Positions 30,444-40,291 of a stretch of DNA of 46,915 nucleotides are shown in pieces. Each line of letters begins with the position of its first letter. The stretch's first letter is position 1. The notes under the pieces were generated by a model, which had not been told where the DNA came from, did not search any database, and saw only the letters and a program-made list of their open reading frames with translations. Position numbers and translations under genes: made by a program. Source of the DNA: Stentor coeruleus. Its lineage: Eukaryota > Ciliophora > Heterotrichea > Heterotrichida > Stentoridae. The stretch is taken from contig MPUH01000543.1 of assembly GCA_001970955.1 (NCBI GenBank), positions 1-46,915 on the forward strand, written 5' to 3'.

Positions 30444-32373
30444 TTATGATACAGTGAGCTATTTTTATATGATTTAAAGTGAGTTTATAAACAGAGGATT
30501 ATTATAAACTAGAGGGGTTATAATATGAGAGGTATTATAAAGTAGAGGGTTTGCTATATTTGCTATTCAAATATCTTCTAATAAATTATAATATGCTTAC
30601 TGCTGATATTGTAGGATACAATATTTAACCAGCATTTATTTTTAATCTTTTAGTCGAAATGCTTATTAATTTTATATATTTAACTATAATTAACAAGATC
30701 TAAAATAGGTGTAACTCACTTCTTAGCATAAAAATATGTAATAAGCATATTCAAAGATACTTAATTAACTATTCAAGCTAAATATATAATTTAAAGTATA
30801 TCAATAACTTTAAAGCCCCTATAAAGCTAATTAGCATCTTATATTTTATCATGATTTGTACTTTCAAAAATCTCAAATTATTTTAATCATAAAATAAGCC
30901 TTAATAACTAATTCCCAAATGCAACAAAAAAGAAATCTTATTAGGCTCCTTATCTTAGATTTAATATACTTTTAAAATAATATCAAGCAGGCTATATATG
31001 TCATTCAAATGAAAAGTGCACGTAGCAAGAAAGATAAGTAAAAACTATCATTTTCAGTAGCTAAACTGGAACTATGAAAAGAGTGTTAGTTATTGACAAA
31101 TCAAAGAAATCAAGATGCTTATCAAAAATAAACTTTATGGTTACCAGTTATTTTTATTACATCAGCAAAATCTTGTATGAATTCACTGATTTAAAAAAAA
31201 TTAACTGATTTTAATCTTGAAATAATATTTAAAAATAAAAAAGGTCCTCATATTAGATAACTACTTCAAACACCATATCTGAGATTAATTATCACTTTCA
31301 AATTTTAAAATTCAACTCATTAGTCTAACTTAACTCCTGTTTTGCAACAGTTCAGCCTTGGCATTATAAGATTATTTAAAGCTAAATATAGATTATTTTC
31401 TTTAGAAAAATTAGAAAATCAAATGGACGTAGGAACTAAAATAAAGATAAATATAAAGACTCAATAGAAATTATTGCAGAAAATTGGAAAAGAGTAAGTT
31501 CATTAATTATTATAAGCTGCAAATATTATTGGTATAGAGAATAATAAAGGATTGACAAATTCAAATAGAAACAGTATTCTGGTAGGATTATTGTACTTAT
31601 TTTATCAATTGAAATTCATGTGCTTTTGGAAGCAAAAAAATATTGATTCTGAAGATTTTTTAATAATCATATGCCAGAAAGTAATTCTATTGCAATAGAA
31701 TATTAATTGAATCAAATATTTTATTGGATTAAACTCATGTTTCTTCTAGCAGTGGAGTTGAGAGAATATCAGATTCAGATGAGTATTTTAAATTCAGAAA
31801 ACTATTTAATTTTTAGAGCAACGGGATTTAAAAACTTTTATGATTCAAAAACTTATGATATTTTTAAGAAGGTAGTATCTATAAATGCATAAGTAAATCA
31901 CTTAATAAAAAGACAATTTTGCATCCAAGAATTACTATAAATAAACAAGTTAGTTAGATTATTCTATATAAGAACATCGCAAAATTTTAAGGTGCTTATA
32001 TTGAGGGAGTATTGCATTAATAATATTAAATTGAAAAGAGAAATAGCACTAAAATATTAAAGCAAATAATTTTTAATAAAACAATTATCTATAATCTTCA
32101 TTCACTTACAATTAAGTTTTAAATTAAACAGAAGTTTAGCATTTAACTTTTTATAATAAAATATTTTAATTTATATGCTTAATGATTTTTATGGTTAATC
32201 CAGTTATTTGGTTATTTTAGAACTAGAATTTATTCTTGGTATTCAACTTAACTCAACCAATGTTTAAAAGAAAGCACCAGCAAACTTAGATTAATTAAAA
32301 TTTAAATGATATATAATAAAAATCTTCCATAAACCCAACTTTTTAGAAGTGGTTTAACTATTTTTTATTTCTA
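30444..32373. other. Long gene-poor region with a possible decayed gene
   Basis: About 1.9 kb of very AT-rich DNA. Most of it shows nothing. Between about 31350 and 31900 coding-like runs appear in several frames, broken by stops. One run near 31520-31690 reads ANIIGIENNKGLTNSNRN followed by a hydrophobic helix, reminiscent of a cyclin-fold (TFIIB/BRF-type) repeat. A 61-codon frame at 31707-31892 follows. I read this as a decayed gene; no intact gene or RNA was found. Confidence 0.35.
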
Positions 32374-33492
32374 TTAAAATATTAAGCAACTAGATTTTTT
32401 ATTACCTTCAAGAGGTTCAGATTTTTTATTATCTCCAGTAGGTTTAGGGCTTTTAACATTTTCAATAAGTTCATGCATTTTATTATTTTCAATAATTTCA
32501 GGCATTTTATTTTTTAAATCTGAGCCAATGCTTTTAAGTTGGTTTATTTCGCCAGTATTCGAAGAGGCAGTATAAGAGTCTTGCAAAATCATAATGTTTA
32601 GATTTCCTTCAGTGCCTTGGATTTTTTCATCATCTCTAAGGGATATTTGCTCAATTTTTACTTCTTCTTGACAGACTTCTTTATCCACAAGATTTTCTTT
32701 GACATTTTTGTTTTCATATTCTTCAGACTGAATATATTTTTTTTGTTTTTTAACAGATTTTTTAACTAAAGAGATGCTTAGCTCAAAAGTCAATTCTGTA
32801 TGTTGATTTTTCTCCTTAAAAATAAGATTCAATGAAGAACTATCCTTATTATATTGGCAAATAAATAATAAAGCATCAAAAATACTTACTTTACCTTTTT
32901 CAACTATTTGATCTCCAAGTAAAATTTTGTATCTAATACTATTTTTTCTGTTTAGTTCAAACCATACAGTTTCTTTAATTTTCACTGCTTCTTTTTTCCT
33001 ATTATGCGAAAAGCAAATTGAATAATCTTCTTTTTTCAATGATTTAATGCTAAGAACAGTGATTCTTAAAATATCACTCTTTCTATTTTCAAAGTCCTGA
33101 AATTTACTCATATTTTGAACTATTTGTTTCAATGCTTCTTCCTTTAATTCAACTATTTTTTTCCTCGTCTCTTTATTGACACTCATAATTATGTCTAAAA
33201 TGATTTTACCGTTCAAAGTCTCTAGATTAACAATTAAACGGAATGGCTGGATTTCTAGAATCTCTTCATTATTCAAATGCCTTAGATTCATAAATACATC
33301 AAAAGTTCCATTGTTCTCAATTTCATTAGTAGAATTTAAAATTTTGTAGCAGATTGGTTTTTCACTAATTACAACAAAATTAGCTATGCTGTTAAATTTC
33401 AATAACTTTGATTCTCCTTCGTGTGATAGCTCAATTTGGTATTTCTTGGGTATATTGGTAGCTATAATTTCGGCCAAATTTTTCTCAGACAT
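32374..33492 (-). CDS. Unrecognised beta-rich protein with C-terminal CAAX box
   Basis: 372 aa ending SSCLIF. Cys-Leu-Ile-Phe is a CAAX prenylation motif; Phe or Leu at X favours geranylgeranyl. A basic, Ser-rich tail precedes it (KKSEPLEGNKKSS), so the protein is probably anchored to the cytosolic face of a membrane. Residues about 15-115 and 145-245 look like two similar beta-sandwich units (each with strand-rich 'CYKILNS..EIENNGTFDVF' or 'RYKILLGDQIVEKGKVSIFD' segments), perhaps C2-like, with no clear Ca2+-binding aspartates. The unit pair suggests internal duplication. Residues 250-360 are Glu/Lys-rich and disordered, with short near-repeats (MPEIIENNK, MHELIENVK). Function unknown. Confidence 0.72.
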   Translation of the reverse strand: MSEKNLAEIIATNIPKKYQIELSHEGESKLLKFNSIANFVVISEKPICYKILNSTNEIENNGTFDVFMNLRHLNNEEILEIQPFRLIVNLETLNGKIILDIIMSVNKETRKKIVELKEEALKQIVQNMSKFQDFENRKSDILRITVLSIKSLKKEDYSICFSHNRKKEAVKIKETVWFELNRKNSIRYKILLGDQIVEKGKVSIFDALLFICQYNKDSSSLNLIFKEKNQHTELTFELSISLVKKSVKKQKKYIQSEEYENKNVKENLVDKEVCQEEVKIEQISLRDDEKIQGTEGNLNIMILQDSYTASSNTGEINQLKSIGSDLKNKMPEIIENNKMHELIENVKSPKPTGDNKKSEPLEGNKKSSCLIF

Positions 33493-33762
33493 AAATATAT
33501 TATATTTCCCATATTTGACATAAAAATTATGCCCAAAAAAGCTGTGTTGATGTTAACATTATAGCTTTGGCTATCTTTATTAAAATTATTAGCATAAAGC
33601 ATGCTTTATTTTCATAAATCATAATTAAATAATCTATAAATCATGATTCGCTAATATCTTCTAGGTTTTTATGAATTTTATATGATGAATAAAGAAGGCA
33701 CAAAAAGAAATTTAACTAATATAATTTAAGTAGCTTAAGCTTAAACAACCTTCTTATATAAA

Positions 33763-34833
33763 ATGGATATTGATGAACTCACAAAGCACATTCGCAAAGC
33801 TAGAAACTCAGATCTCATATCTATAATGCGACCCATAGGCGAAATAAACCATATTATCCATTGCAACTTCAAAGATTTCTTTAACCTTAAAAATGAATCC
33901 ATACAAAATCTCTATGAAACTGTCAATAATACTTTAAGATTTAATCACGAAAGCGATTTGACAATATCAAAATGTGAAATCCCTCTTAAAGACTTTCTCG
34001 AATTCAAAGCCGAGTTCTCAAGTCATCATTTTATCGAATCAGGCATAAATTATTTGGGACGAATACACATAAAAAACCCTGAAGGTAGAGAATCCATTAT
34101 AAGAATTTTTGGTGAAGGAAGCTATGATCCAGGGTCATCTGAAAAGTACTTATCAAAACATGATTATATAATAGCAAGTGGATTTATTGTAACAGCCTTA
34201 TATTCGGCTAAAAGAGGAGTTCCCAGGAATTTTATAAGAAAAATATTTAAAATCGCAGAAAGTCATCCTGCTATTATAAGACATAAACTTATGATGGGGT
34301 TTATGGAAAAGCAGATTGAAGAAGCTTGTTATGATTATGTTAACAGTGGAAATTATTCAGATTATCTTAGAAGATGGGCCCAAATAAATTATAGATTAAT
34401 GATTAAAAAAGAATTCGAAGATTTATTGACATTTGTGTTTGTTATTGAAAAGGTGGCTTGTGGAAAGAGAGATGAAGAGCATATTTTCCCTTGCAAATCA
34501 TACTTGAGAAATCTTATTGATAATAGGAGAGATGTGGATAATCAAATAATTACTTATGCTATGGAAAATGAGAAAGTTTTTATCAAACCTGATATAGAGT
34601 ATGTAAAAAATTTATGTAGACTAGAAGAATGCATTGATATGAGAATTTTAGAAGAGGAAGCTGATAAAAATGATAAAGAATATAAATCTGCTATAGCTGA
34701 AGCTTTGGAAAATAGGAATGAAATTATAAATGATGATAGGACAGAAAATAATGAGCCTGATGATGAAAGAAATGCTAGCAATAAGTCGATACTTCAATTA
34801 GCAGATCCTTATTATAATTGTGAGATATATTAA
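33763..34833 (+). CDS. Unrecognised mostly helical protein
   Basis: 356 aa, no family recognised. Residues about 1-300 look globular: an alpha/beta start (DELTKHIRKARNSDLISIMRP), a Gly-rich motif GRIHIKNPEGRESIIRIFGEGSYDPG, then mainly helices (KHDYIIASGFIVTALYSAKRG, EACYDYVNSGNYSDYLRRWAQINYRLMIKKEFEDLL). The last 60 residues are acidic and Asn-rich, probably disordered. No signal peptide or transmembrane segment is evident. It is divergent from the CAAX-protein gene with 270 bp between starts, so they could share a promoter region. Coding is secure from length and composition. Confidence 0.72.
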   Translation: MDIDELTKHIRKARNSDLISIMRPIGEINHIIHCNFKDFFNLKNESIQNLYETVNNTLRFNHESDLTISKCEIPLKDFLEFKAEFSSHHFIESGINYLGRIHIKNPEGRESIIRIFGEGSYDPGSSEKYLSKHDYIIASGFIVTALYSAKRGVPRNFIRKIFKIAESHPAIIRHKLMMGFMEKQIEEACYDYVNSGNYSDYLRRWAQINYRLMIKKEFEDLLTFVFVIEKVACGKRDEEHIFPCKSYLRNLIDNRRDVDNQIITYAMENEKVFIKPDIEYVKNLCRLEECIDMRILEEEADKNDKEYKSAIAEALENRNEIINDDRTENNEPDDERNASNKSILQLADPYYNCEIY

Positions 34834-35975
34834 ATAGCATAGAATCACGTAAGTTTTTGATCATTAATAAGTTAATTTGCAAATTAGATGATAGATTATA
34901 AAATGGTTATATTCATACAATAGCTGTTAAATGTTTAGCCTCTATACTTACAGCTGATAGTTAATACTTCTTTAGTGATTCCTAATAAAAATAACATTTT
35001 ATAATAACAATTGATAATATCAACTGTTTTGATATATCTATTTGGAGAAAATAGATTATGTAAAAAAAATAGTCTGAAGCAAAAAATAACAATATTAGAG
35101 TGCTAAATATTTAAGAATATACCCTAATAAACATAAGGGGAAAATTATTTTATAGAAGCCAAAAAAATGTAAGATCAATTCAGTTACTAGTTAAAAAAAA
35201 GTTGGGGACCCGATTAATGAGAGAGCAATGGCTAAGATAATGCGAATTTTAGAGAATTTTATTTACTTTAAGTGAAGCCTTAAAAATTTAGAATTATTAG
35301 GCTCTATCTTCTTAATTAGAATTGTTCACCACAATAATCACATGAATTCTAACGATAAAATTTTTAAAAATTAAATGGGAGCTATAACAAGTAAACACAA
35401 GTCAAAATTGAAGGTTTTATTCTATTGAATTTTACTCAGAAGATGGAAATATTAAAATAAGTAGATTTAAACTACAAAAAAACTCTAAATAAGACTTAAA
35501 AATTAATATAATAGTTAATCGTAGGTCTCAGAATCTTGCATAAATACTGGAAAATGAAAATATATAGTTAGATATTAGGTCTTAGAATCTTATACAAAAA
35601 GACTGGAAAATTAAATGAATATAATAAAATTGCGGGTTTAGATAAAAAAGTACTTATGCAGAGTAAAGCTAATTTTTTGATGGGAATAATAAGTATCTGA
35701 TTGCACGAGTATGCAAAGTTTAATAGCAGCACATATAATCAAATTATCATAATTTAAAATTCAAATCTGCAGGAGTAAATGGGAAATTAAGTGGAGGTAT
35801 GTTTAGCATTTTAGGAAAATGAATAGAAAGTTTCTGAAGAAAAAAGCTTAGTTAACTTAACCATAATTTATCAGTAGCAATAGTTTAATTTTTTTTAGTT
35901 TTATCTATTTAGACTATAAATTATTTTTAAGAATTTAACAAACACTGATAATATATAAATACCAATTAAGGACTA
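34834..35975. other. Gene-poor region with an imperfect tandem duplication
   Basis: About 1.1 kb, AT-rich. An imperfect 54-bp tandem repeat starts at 35522 and 35576 (taggtct[c/t]agaatctt...actggaaaa). Coding-like scraps occur, such as GDPINERAMAKIMRILENF near 35205-35270 and LRILYKKTGKLNEYNKIAGL near 35580-35640, each ended by stops. Probably gene remnants; no intact gene was seen. Confidence 0.4.
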
Positions 35976-36392
35976 TCAAGGTGCCATCTTCCTCACAGCA
36001 CAGTCTAAAATTTTCCCCAGTTTTTTTGTCTTGACTAAATTAATAACTTGATCTCTATGGTAATCTATATCTTCATTAGATACAAGTGCTTTAGCATTAG
36101 TAGTCATTTTCATAAGTTGTTGGACCGTAGTTTTTTTATTTTTTGGAGGTATGCCTGCTAAATAAATATCCATACTTGTATACAAACTAGTATTACAACT
36201 TTTTGCCTTATCTTTCAAAGCACTACTCAAAGGGGGCAATATCAATTGTTTAACTTTAGGCTTTTCCAATATTTTCTGACTTCTTCCAAAATAATGTTTC
36301 ACAGTGATTTTCCGTAGTCTAATTTTTTCTAATATCGAAGCCAATTCACTTGATCCTAATTTATCTTTTTTTTCCAATTCATTTCTTCTCAT
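35976..36392 (-). CDS. Unrecognised small basic protein
   Basis: 138 aa, Lys-rich, not recognised. A predicted helical N-terminus (SSELASILEKIRLRKITVKHYFG) is followed by KQLILPPLSSALKDKAKS and a C-terminal helical block with MKMTTNAKALVSNEDIDYHRDQVINLVKTKKLG. The ATG lies only 22 nt after the stop of the PP2C gene on the same strand, leaving almost no room for a separate promoter. That suggests either a very compact tandem pair or a shared transcript. The spacer holds AATAAA (on the minus strand), which could end the PP2C mRNA. Confidence 0.62.
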   Translation of the reverse strand: MRRNELEKKDKLGSSELASILEKIRLRKITVKHYFGRSQKILEKPKVKQLILPPLSSALKDKAKSCNTSLYTSMDIYLAGIPPKNKKTTVQQLMKMTTNAKALVSNEDIDYHRDQVINLVKTKKLGKILDCAVRKMAP

Positions 36393-36414
36393 ATTTATTA
36401 CAATTTAAACACAT

Positions 36415-37644
36415 TTAGTCTCCCAAATGCTTAAAACCTTTACTTACCCTGCTCATGCTCTCAGCTCCAACCATACTTCCATACAAACTCTCAGTGATTT
36501 TTGAGAAATCAATAACAATACAAGAAATATCGTCAATTACAGCACCTTCAGCTTGAACATGAGCAAACCATCGATATCGGCTTTCTTCGGCAAGCATTCG
36601 TGCTAAGGTTGAGTTCTTATTATTAGCTGGGAAATCAGCTCCAGCGAACTCAGAGCATCTGCCTCTCCACATTTCAAGGAAATTCATTACTTCCATATTA
36701 TCCATAACGTCCCATATTCCATCAGATGCTAAGACAATATATTGATCTTGAGATGAGTACATAGAGAAATATTGATACACTGGGATAGAACTAACACCAA
36801 ATTTTTTGGCCACTTTATCACCAAGAGAACGGGTCATTGCTAGAGCTGAACCCCCACCACATTCAGGAAGACAAACTCTGTAGTGTCCATTCGGACTGAA
36901 TGAGTCTTTGAATTTTTCAACAATCCCTCCAGATTTCCTGATCCTAACGATCTCTTCAGTGTTATCAGGTTTCTGATCAGTGGTTAGAGGTATAGGTTTG
37001 AGCATTCTTGTGACTGGATAGTTCCTAGCATAAGAGTTTGTAGAAGGATTAAAAGGGAACATGGAATCAGTTAGTGTCCCGAGCACAGCCCTTGAGTCTC
37101 CTAAGCACCCTGTATGTATCGCATTTTCATGTATAAACAACAAAATGCCTGTTGACCCCGAAAGCTCACAATCCACCGAGCTTGCTGAAAGCTCTTTATC
37201 ACATTCTTCTAAGCATGCTATTATAGTTTGTTTAGGATTGCTTAAAAACTCATCGTGGTTATGTCTGACATACTTTTCTACATAATCTAAACAGAATTTT
37301 GATGCATGATGCCCTTCAGTCCCATGCCCATCAAAAAGCATACAATACAAACTCCCATGCAAAGCTAAGAATGTGTAATTATCTTGGCAATGCTTTTCTT
37401 CTCCTTTTGGATCTATTCCTGGCAATATACACCCAGTAATTTTCATGTACCGCGGGCCTATTGGGGTGTTAAGAATTAGTTGATTGATTGGATTGGTAAG
37501 TGTTAGGTTAATCATGTGGCTACCGAGAATCGACCCAAAAGCTGAGACATTAGTCATTTTAAGATGATGCTCGAGAATGTATTCAAACTCTTAATGAAAA
37601 TTACCTGATGGTGGTTCTTGTACTGATTTGCAGCAATTTCCCAT
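36415..37644 (-). CDS. PP2C-type (PPM) protein phosphatase, MGNCC start, one 15-nt intron
   Basis: Exons 37644-37605 and 37589-36415 give 404 aa. Without the intron the ORF would start late, at MTNVSAF. Splicing out GTAATTTTCATTAAG (37590-37604), which carries an in-frame TAA, extends it upstream to MGNCCKSVQEPP, a strong N-myristoylation/palmitoylation signal. PP2C motifs are complete: QDNYTF, DGHGTEGHHAS (metal ligands), GSTG, GDSRAVLG, TTDQKPDN, AMTRSLGD, IVLASDGIWDVM and the terminal DDISCIVIDF. The Mg2+/Mn2+-dependent phosphatase acts on Ser/Thr-phosphoproteins, and the lipid anchor would place it at a membrane. His in the usual DHKP is replaced by Gln (DQKP). Confident call. Confidence 0.94.
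37590..37604 (-). other. 15-nt spliceosomal intron near the PP2C 5' end
   Basis: On the minus strand GTAATTTTCATTAAG. Removal joins TCA G to AG TTT and adds 24 codons beginning MGNCCKS. Retention gives an early TAA. Confidence 0.88.
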
Positions 37645-37866
37645 TTATAATTACTCAAATATATCTGATTTTCTTAGTATTTTTGATTAGTCCACACAAA
37701 TCTGTATATTTTTTTTTTTAAAGTTAATAGTTTGTTATAGCTTTGCATACATAAAAACTATCTAAGAACTGCATGATATTTCTTCAATAGGTATTATTAT
37801 TAAATATAAAAGATTTATTATGAAATATAAAGTATTGTAAATTTAATGGGATTGAGATTTTAAAGA

Positions 37867-38226
37867 TTGCATTATTATATGGAGAAATTGTTGGAAAAGC
37901 TGGAAAAAGAATACGGAGAAATTTATAAGATTATTTTTGATGAAATTTCTAAACTGCAGATAGAAGAGAAGTACTTGGAAAGACAGGCTGAGACTTTGAT
38001 TGAGAATATTAAGAAAAATGAGAGTGAAGAGGTTATAGAGAAGCTCCAGGAAATATTGGATAGAAATGATCCGGATTTAAAGCTTCAGGATGAGTATCAG
38101 GAACATATTGAAAAAATTATTGGGTTTGATGTAAAAGATGAGGATATAATATCGAATTTTAAAGCTGCTGAATTTTTAAAGGAACAATTTGGAAGCACTG
38201 ACCCTTCGTCATTTGCATTTCATTAA
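37867..38226 (+). CDS. Small acidic coiled-coil protein, unrecognised
   Basis: 119 aa. Residues about 5-70 are strongly helical with Leu/Ile/Glu/Lys heptad character (MEKLLEKLEKEYGEIYKIIF..., AETLIENIKKNESEEVIEKL). The C-terminal part (DVKDEDIISNFKAAEFLKEQFGSTDPSSF) may be a capping helix. Met5 gives an equally good start. There are no Cys motifs or membrane segments. It is divergent from the PP2C gene with about 220 bp between starts. Function unknown; probably an adaptor. Confidence 0.62.
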   Translation: MHYYMEKLLEKLEKEYGEIYKIIFDEISKLQIEEKYLERQAETLIENIKKNESEEVIEKLQEILDRNDPDLKLQDEYQEHIEKIIGFDVKDEDIISNFKAAEFLKEQFGSTDPSSFAFH

Positions 38227-38541
38227 TAGGGAAATCTTATACAATAATGCAATCAATACATAAGCTTTCATATTAACTTATCGAATTTCATTTGAAATAA
38301 TTTGCTGGTTTTCTAAATTTCATATCAATTTTTATATCTTCTTCAAGCTATGCACACTTATTGAAAATTCTTTCCTATATTAGCTATAAATTCCACAATA
38401 AAAAGCATCTAAACTATACACATCCATATCTAGCTATAATAATTCAATATTTTTACAAACAAAATTCACTGATTTCATCTGAAGAAAAGCACACCCTTAA
38501 CTCAGATAGAGTTTTACTACTATTATTAACTAATCAGTAAT

Positions 38542-38790
38542 TTAATCAGTCTTTCTTCTGAAAGAACAGCCTACTGTGAGCTGACACTTTCCACCTGACG
38601 GCCTGGCAAGGACTGTTTGGCAGCCTTCGCATGTGATTATAGTTTGCGCATGACTATACGCTGTAGTCAAACCATAACAACCTGGACATTTAATATCCAT
38701 AAAATAACTATTCGGACCCTGGACAAGTCTTTTCTTTTTGTGACTTATCCTTTGATCCTCCTGAGTTGGGTGTAATAAGTCAATATCCAT
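38542..38790 (-). CDS. RPS27: Small-subunit ribosomal protein eS27
   Basis: 82 aa, matching the family's usual 82-84. It has DLLHP at the start, [31 protein letters not shown] and the terminal GCSFRRK. Cys35, Cys38, Cys54 and Cys57 form the C4 zinc finger. It belongs to the 40S head/platform. Single exon and full length. As a highly expressed gene it makes a useful reference for codon use and for the standard stop codons here. Confidence 0.97.
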   Translation of the reverse strand: MDIDLLHPTQEDQRISHKKKRLVQGPNSYFMDIKCPGCYGLTTAYSHAQTIITCEGCQTVLARPSGGKCQLTVGCSFRRKTD

Positions 38791-39600
38791 TACTATTTAT
38801 TATAAGCTTGATGCCAGAAAAAAATTGCTATGAGAAATTACAAATTAGATTTTTATACAAAAAGAAAGTGCAATAAGCCAAATAAATATTCTTTTTGCTT
38901 GTATTATTATTTAACTATATATTTTTATTCGCTTTGTGTGAATTCCATCCTTTATTATTTTTTTTCATATCACTATAGTTATATCTTAATCCAATTCAAG
39001 AATGATTTGCATTTTTACTAATAATCCTTATCTTTGGGATTTTCATCAAAGTTTATAATATTTCAAGTTATTCAATAGAAGAAAAAGAAGTTTAAGTGAA
39101 AGAAACATAAGAAACCGAAAATATATACATGGATAAAAATAGGAAAAAGTTTAGTTAAAAGTTGTTTCTAACACTTTATACTATAAAATATAATTTAATA
39201 TATTTGCAGTCTTATAGTTTACAGATAGTGCTTCAGCTCATATTTATAGTTAAATATTGCTAAAAGTGCAATCAATAATTATTTAGCCCTTGTAATACTA
39301 ACAAAATATAGTTTTCAATCATCAATTTTTAATCAACCATAATCTATATTATTCAAACTTATTCTACTTACAATTATTTTTAAACTTTAAGTTAATATTT
39401 CAAGTATGGTTTCAAAATGTCACTTATAACAGTCAAAAGAACTAATACTAATATTAATCACAGTGAAAAGGATATTATAATTTACATATCGTATAGGTTA
39501 ATCTTTTGTTTAACTCTAAGTCTATTAAAATTATTAATACTATAAGCTCCCCAGCAACTCTGTATTATTGACAGATAGACAGAGAAACAGGTTTTTACTG

Positions 39601-39723
39601 ATGGAATCAAATATCAGATTTTCAGTGCGAAAATTGTACAGTGATACAGAGTTACTATCTGAAATTAAGAAACTTGCTGAAGAAATACTTGAGAAAACAT
39701 CAAAAATCACTGAAAAAAAATAA
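39601..39723 (+). CDS. Possible 40-aa helical microprotein
   Basis: ATG to TAA with a plausible amphipathic helix (SDTELLSEIKKLAEEILEKT). The codon content is more protein-like than the surrounding DNA. There is no homology evidence; it could be a gene remnant. Confidence 0.2.
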   Translation: MESNIRFSVRKLYSDTELLSEIKKLAEEILEKTSKITEKK

Positions 39724-40042
39724 GATTAGAATTCATTCACCTTTAAAGCTAAATTCATTAATGCTGATTAGTATTAGTTAGGAATTATCGCTTGACTATT
39801 GTCCAGCCCCTGTTCATTAATGCTGATAATAATATTATTTATGCTACAATCTTTCAGATAGTTTGAGCTTTCTTAACTGGCTAACTGTTCCTAATCTACT
39901 AGAGCTTTATCACATATTTTTTAATATTTTAAGGCTTGCGCTAAGCAAGACTATTTTAAAACTTATCATTCCTCTTTATAACTCTGTATTTACTCAGCCT
40001 CAATGCTACTTATAGTAAAGAAAATATAAAAAAATTTGATGC

Positions 40043-40088
40043 AAGCTTAGCTTGGCCTGATAAAGTGATATCGCCCTTTATCACCTCA
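40043..40088 (+). other. Two adjacent short hairpins
   Basis: CAAGC-TTA-GCTTG, then TGATAAAG-(10 nt)-CTTTATCA, a perfect 8-bp inverted repeat near 40059-40084, just before the n40112 join. It could be a structured RNA element, a transcription terminator-like hairpin or chance. Confidence 0.3.
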
Positions 40089-40129
40089 AGGGTTTTCATC
40101 ATATTAAAATGNGCCCTTTATCACCTCAA
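40073..40129. repeat. Contig-join duplication around n40112 (2 x 17 bp)
   Basis: gccctttatcacctcaa at 40073-40089 recurs at 40113-40129. Unlike the other joins, 22 extra bases lie between the first copy and the n, so one contig tail may be wrong. Confidence 0.7.
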
Positions 40130-40291
40130 TATCACAAAATGGCAAATTATCAAAAGTAAAAGCATAGCAAGTAAAAGGTATTATTTATTAGAATATATTT
40201 TAACCTATACTCAAAACCCTTCATAAAATGATAGCTTCTTAATAATGGCTATCTCACCTGATTTTTCACTAAATTTCACAAATACTCTAAC

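Larger units (their letters stand above)
38791..40291. other. Long gene-poor region
   Basis: About 1.5 kb. Features seen: a 15-bp direct repeat ttcattaatgctgat near 39758 and 39811; a 40-codon Lys/Glu-rich small frame at 39601-39723 starting MESNIRFSVRKLY; paired hairpins near 40043-40088; and the contig join at n40112. A 63-codon frame at 38830-39021 is Tyr/Phe-rich and looks random. No confident gene. Confidence 0.45.

Noticed and set aside
38830-39021. 63-aa plus-strand protein
   Set aside because: Tyr/Phe/Ile/Ser-rich translation of AT-rich DNA with no domain; looks random.
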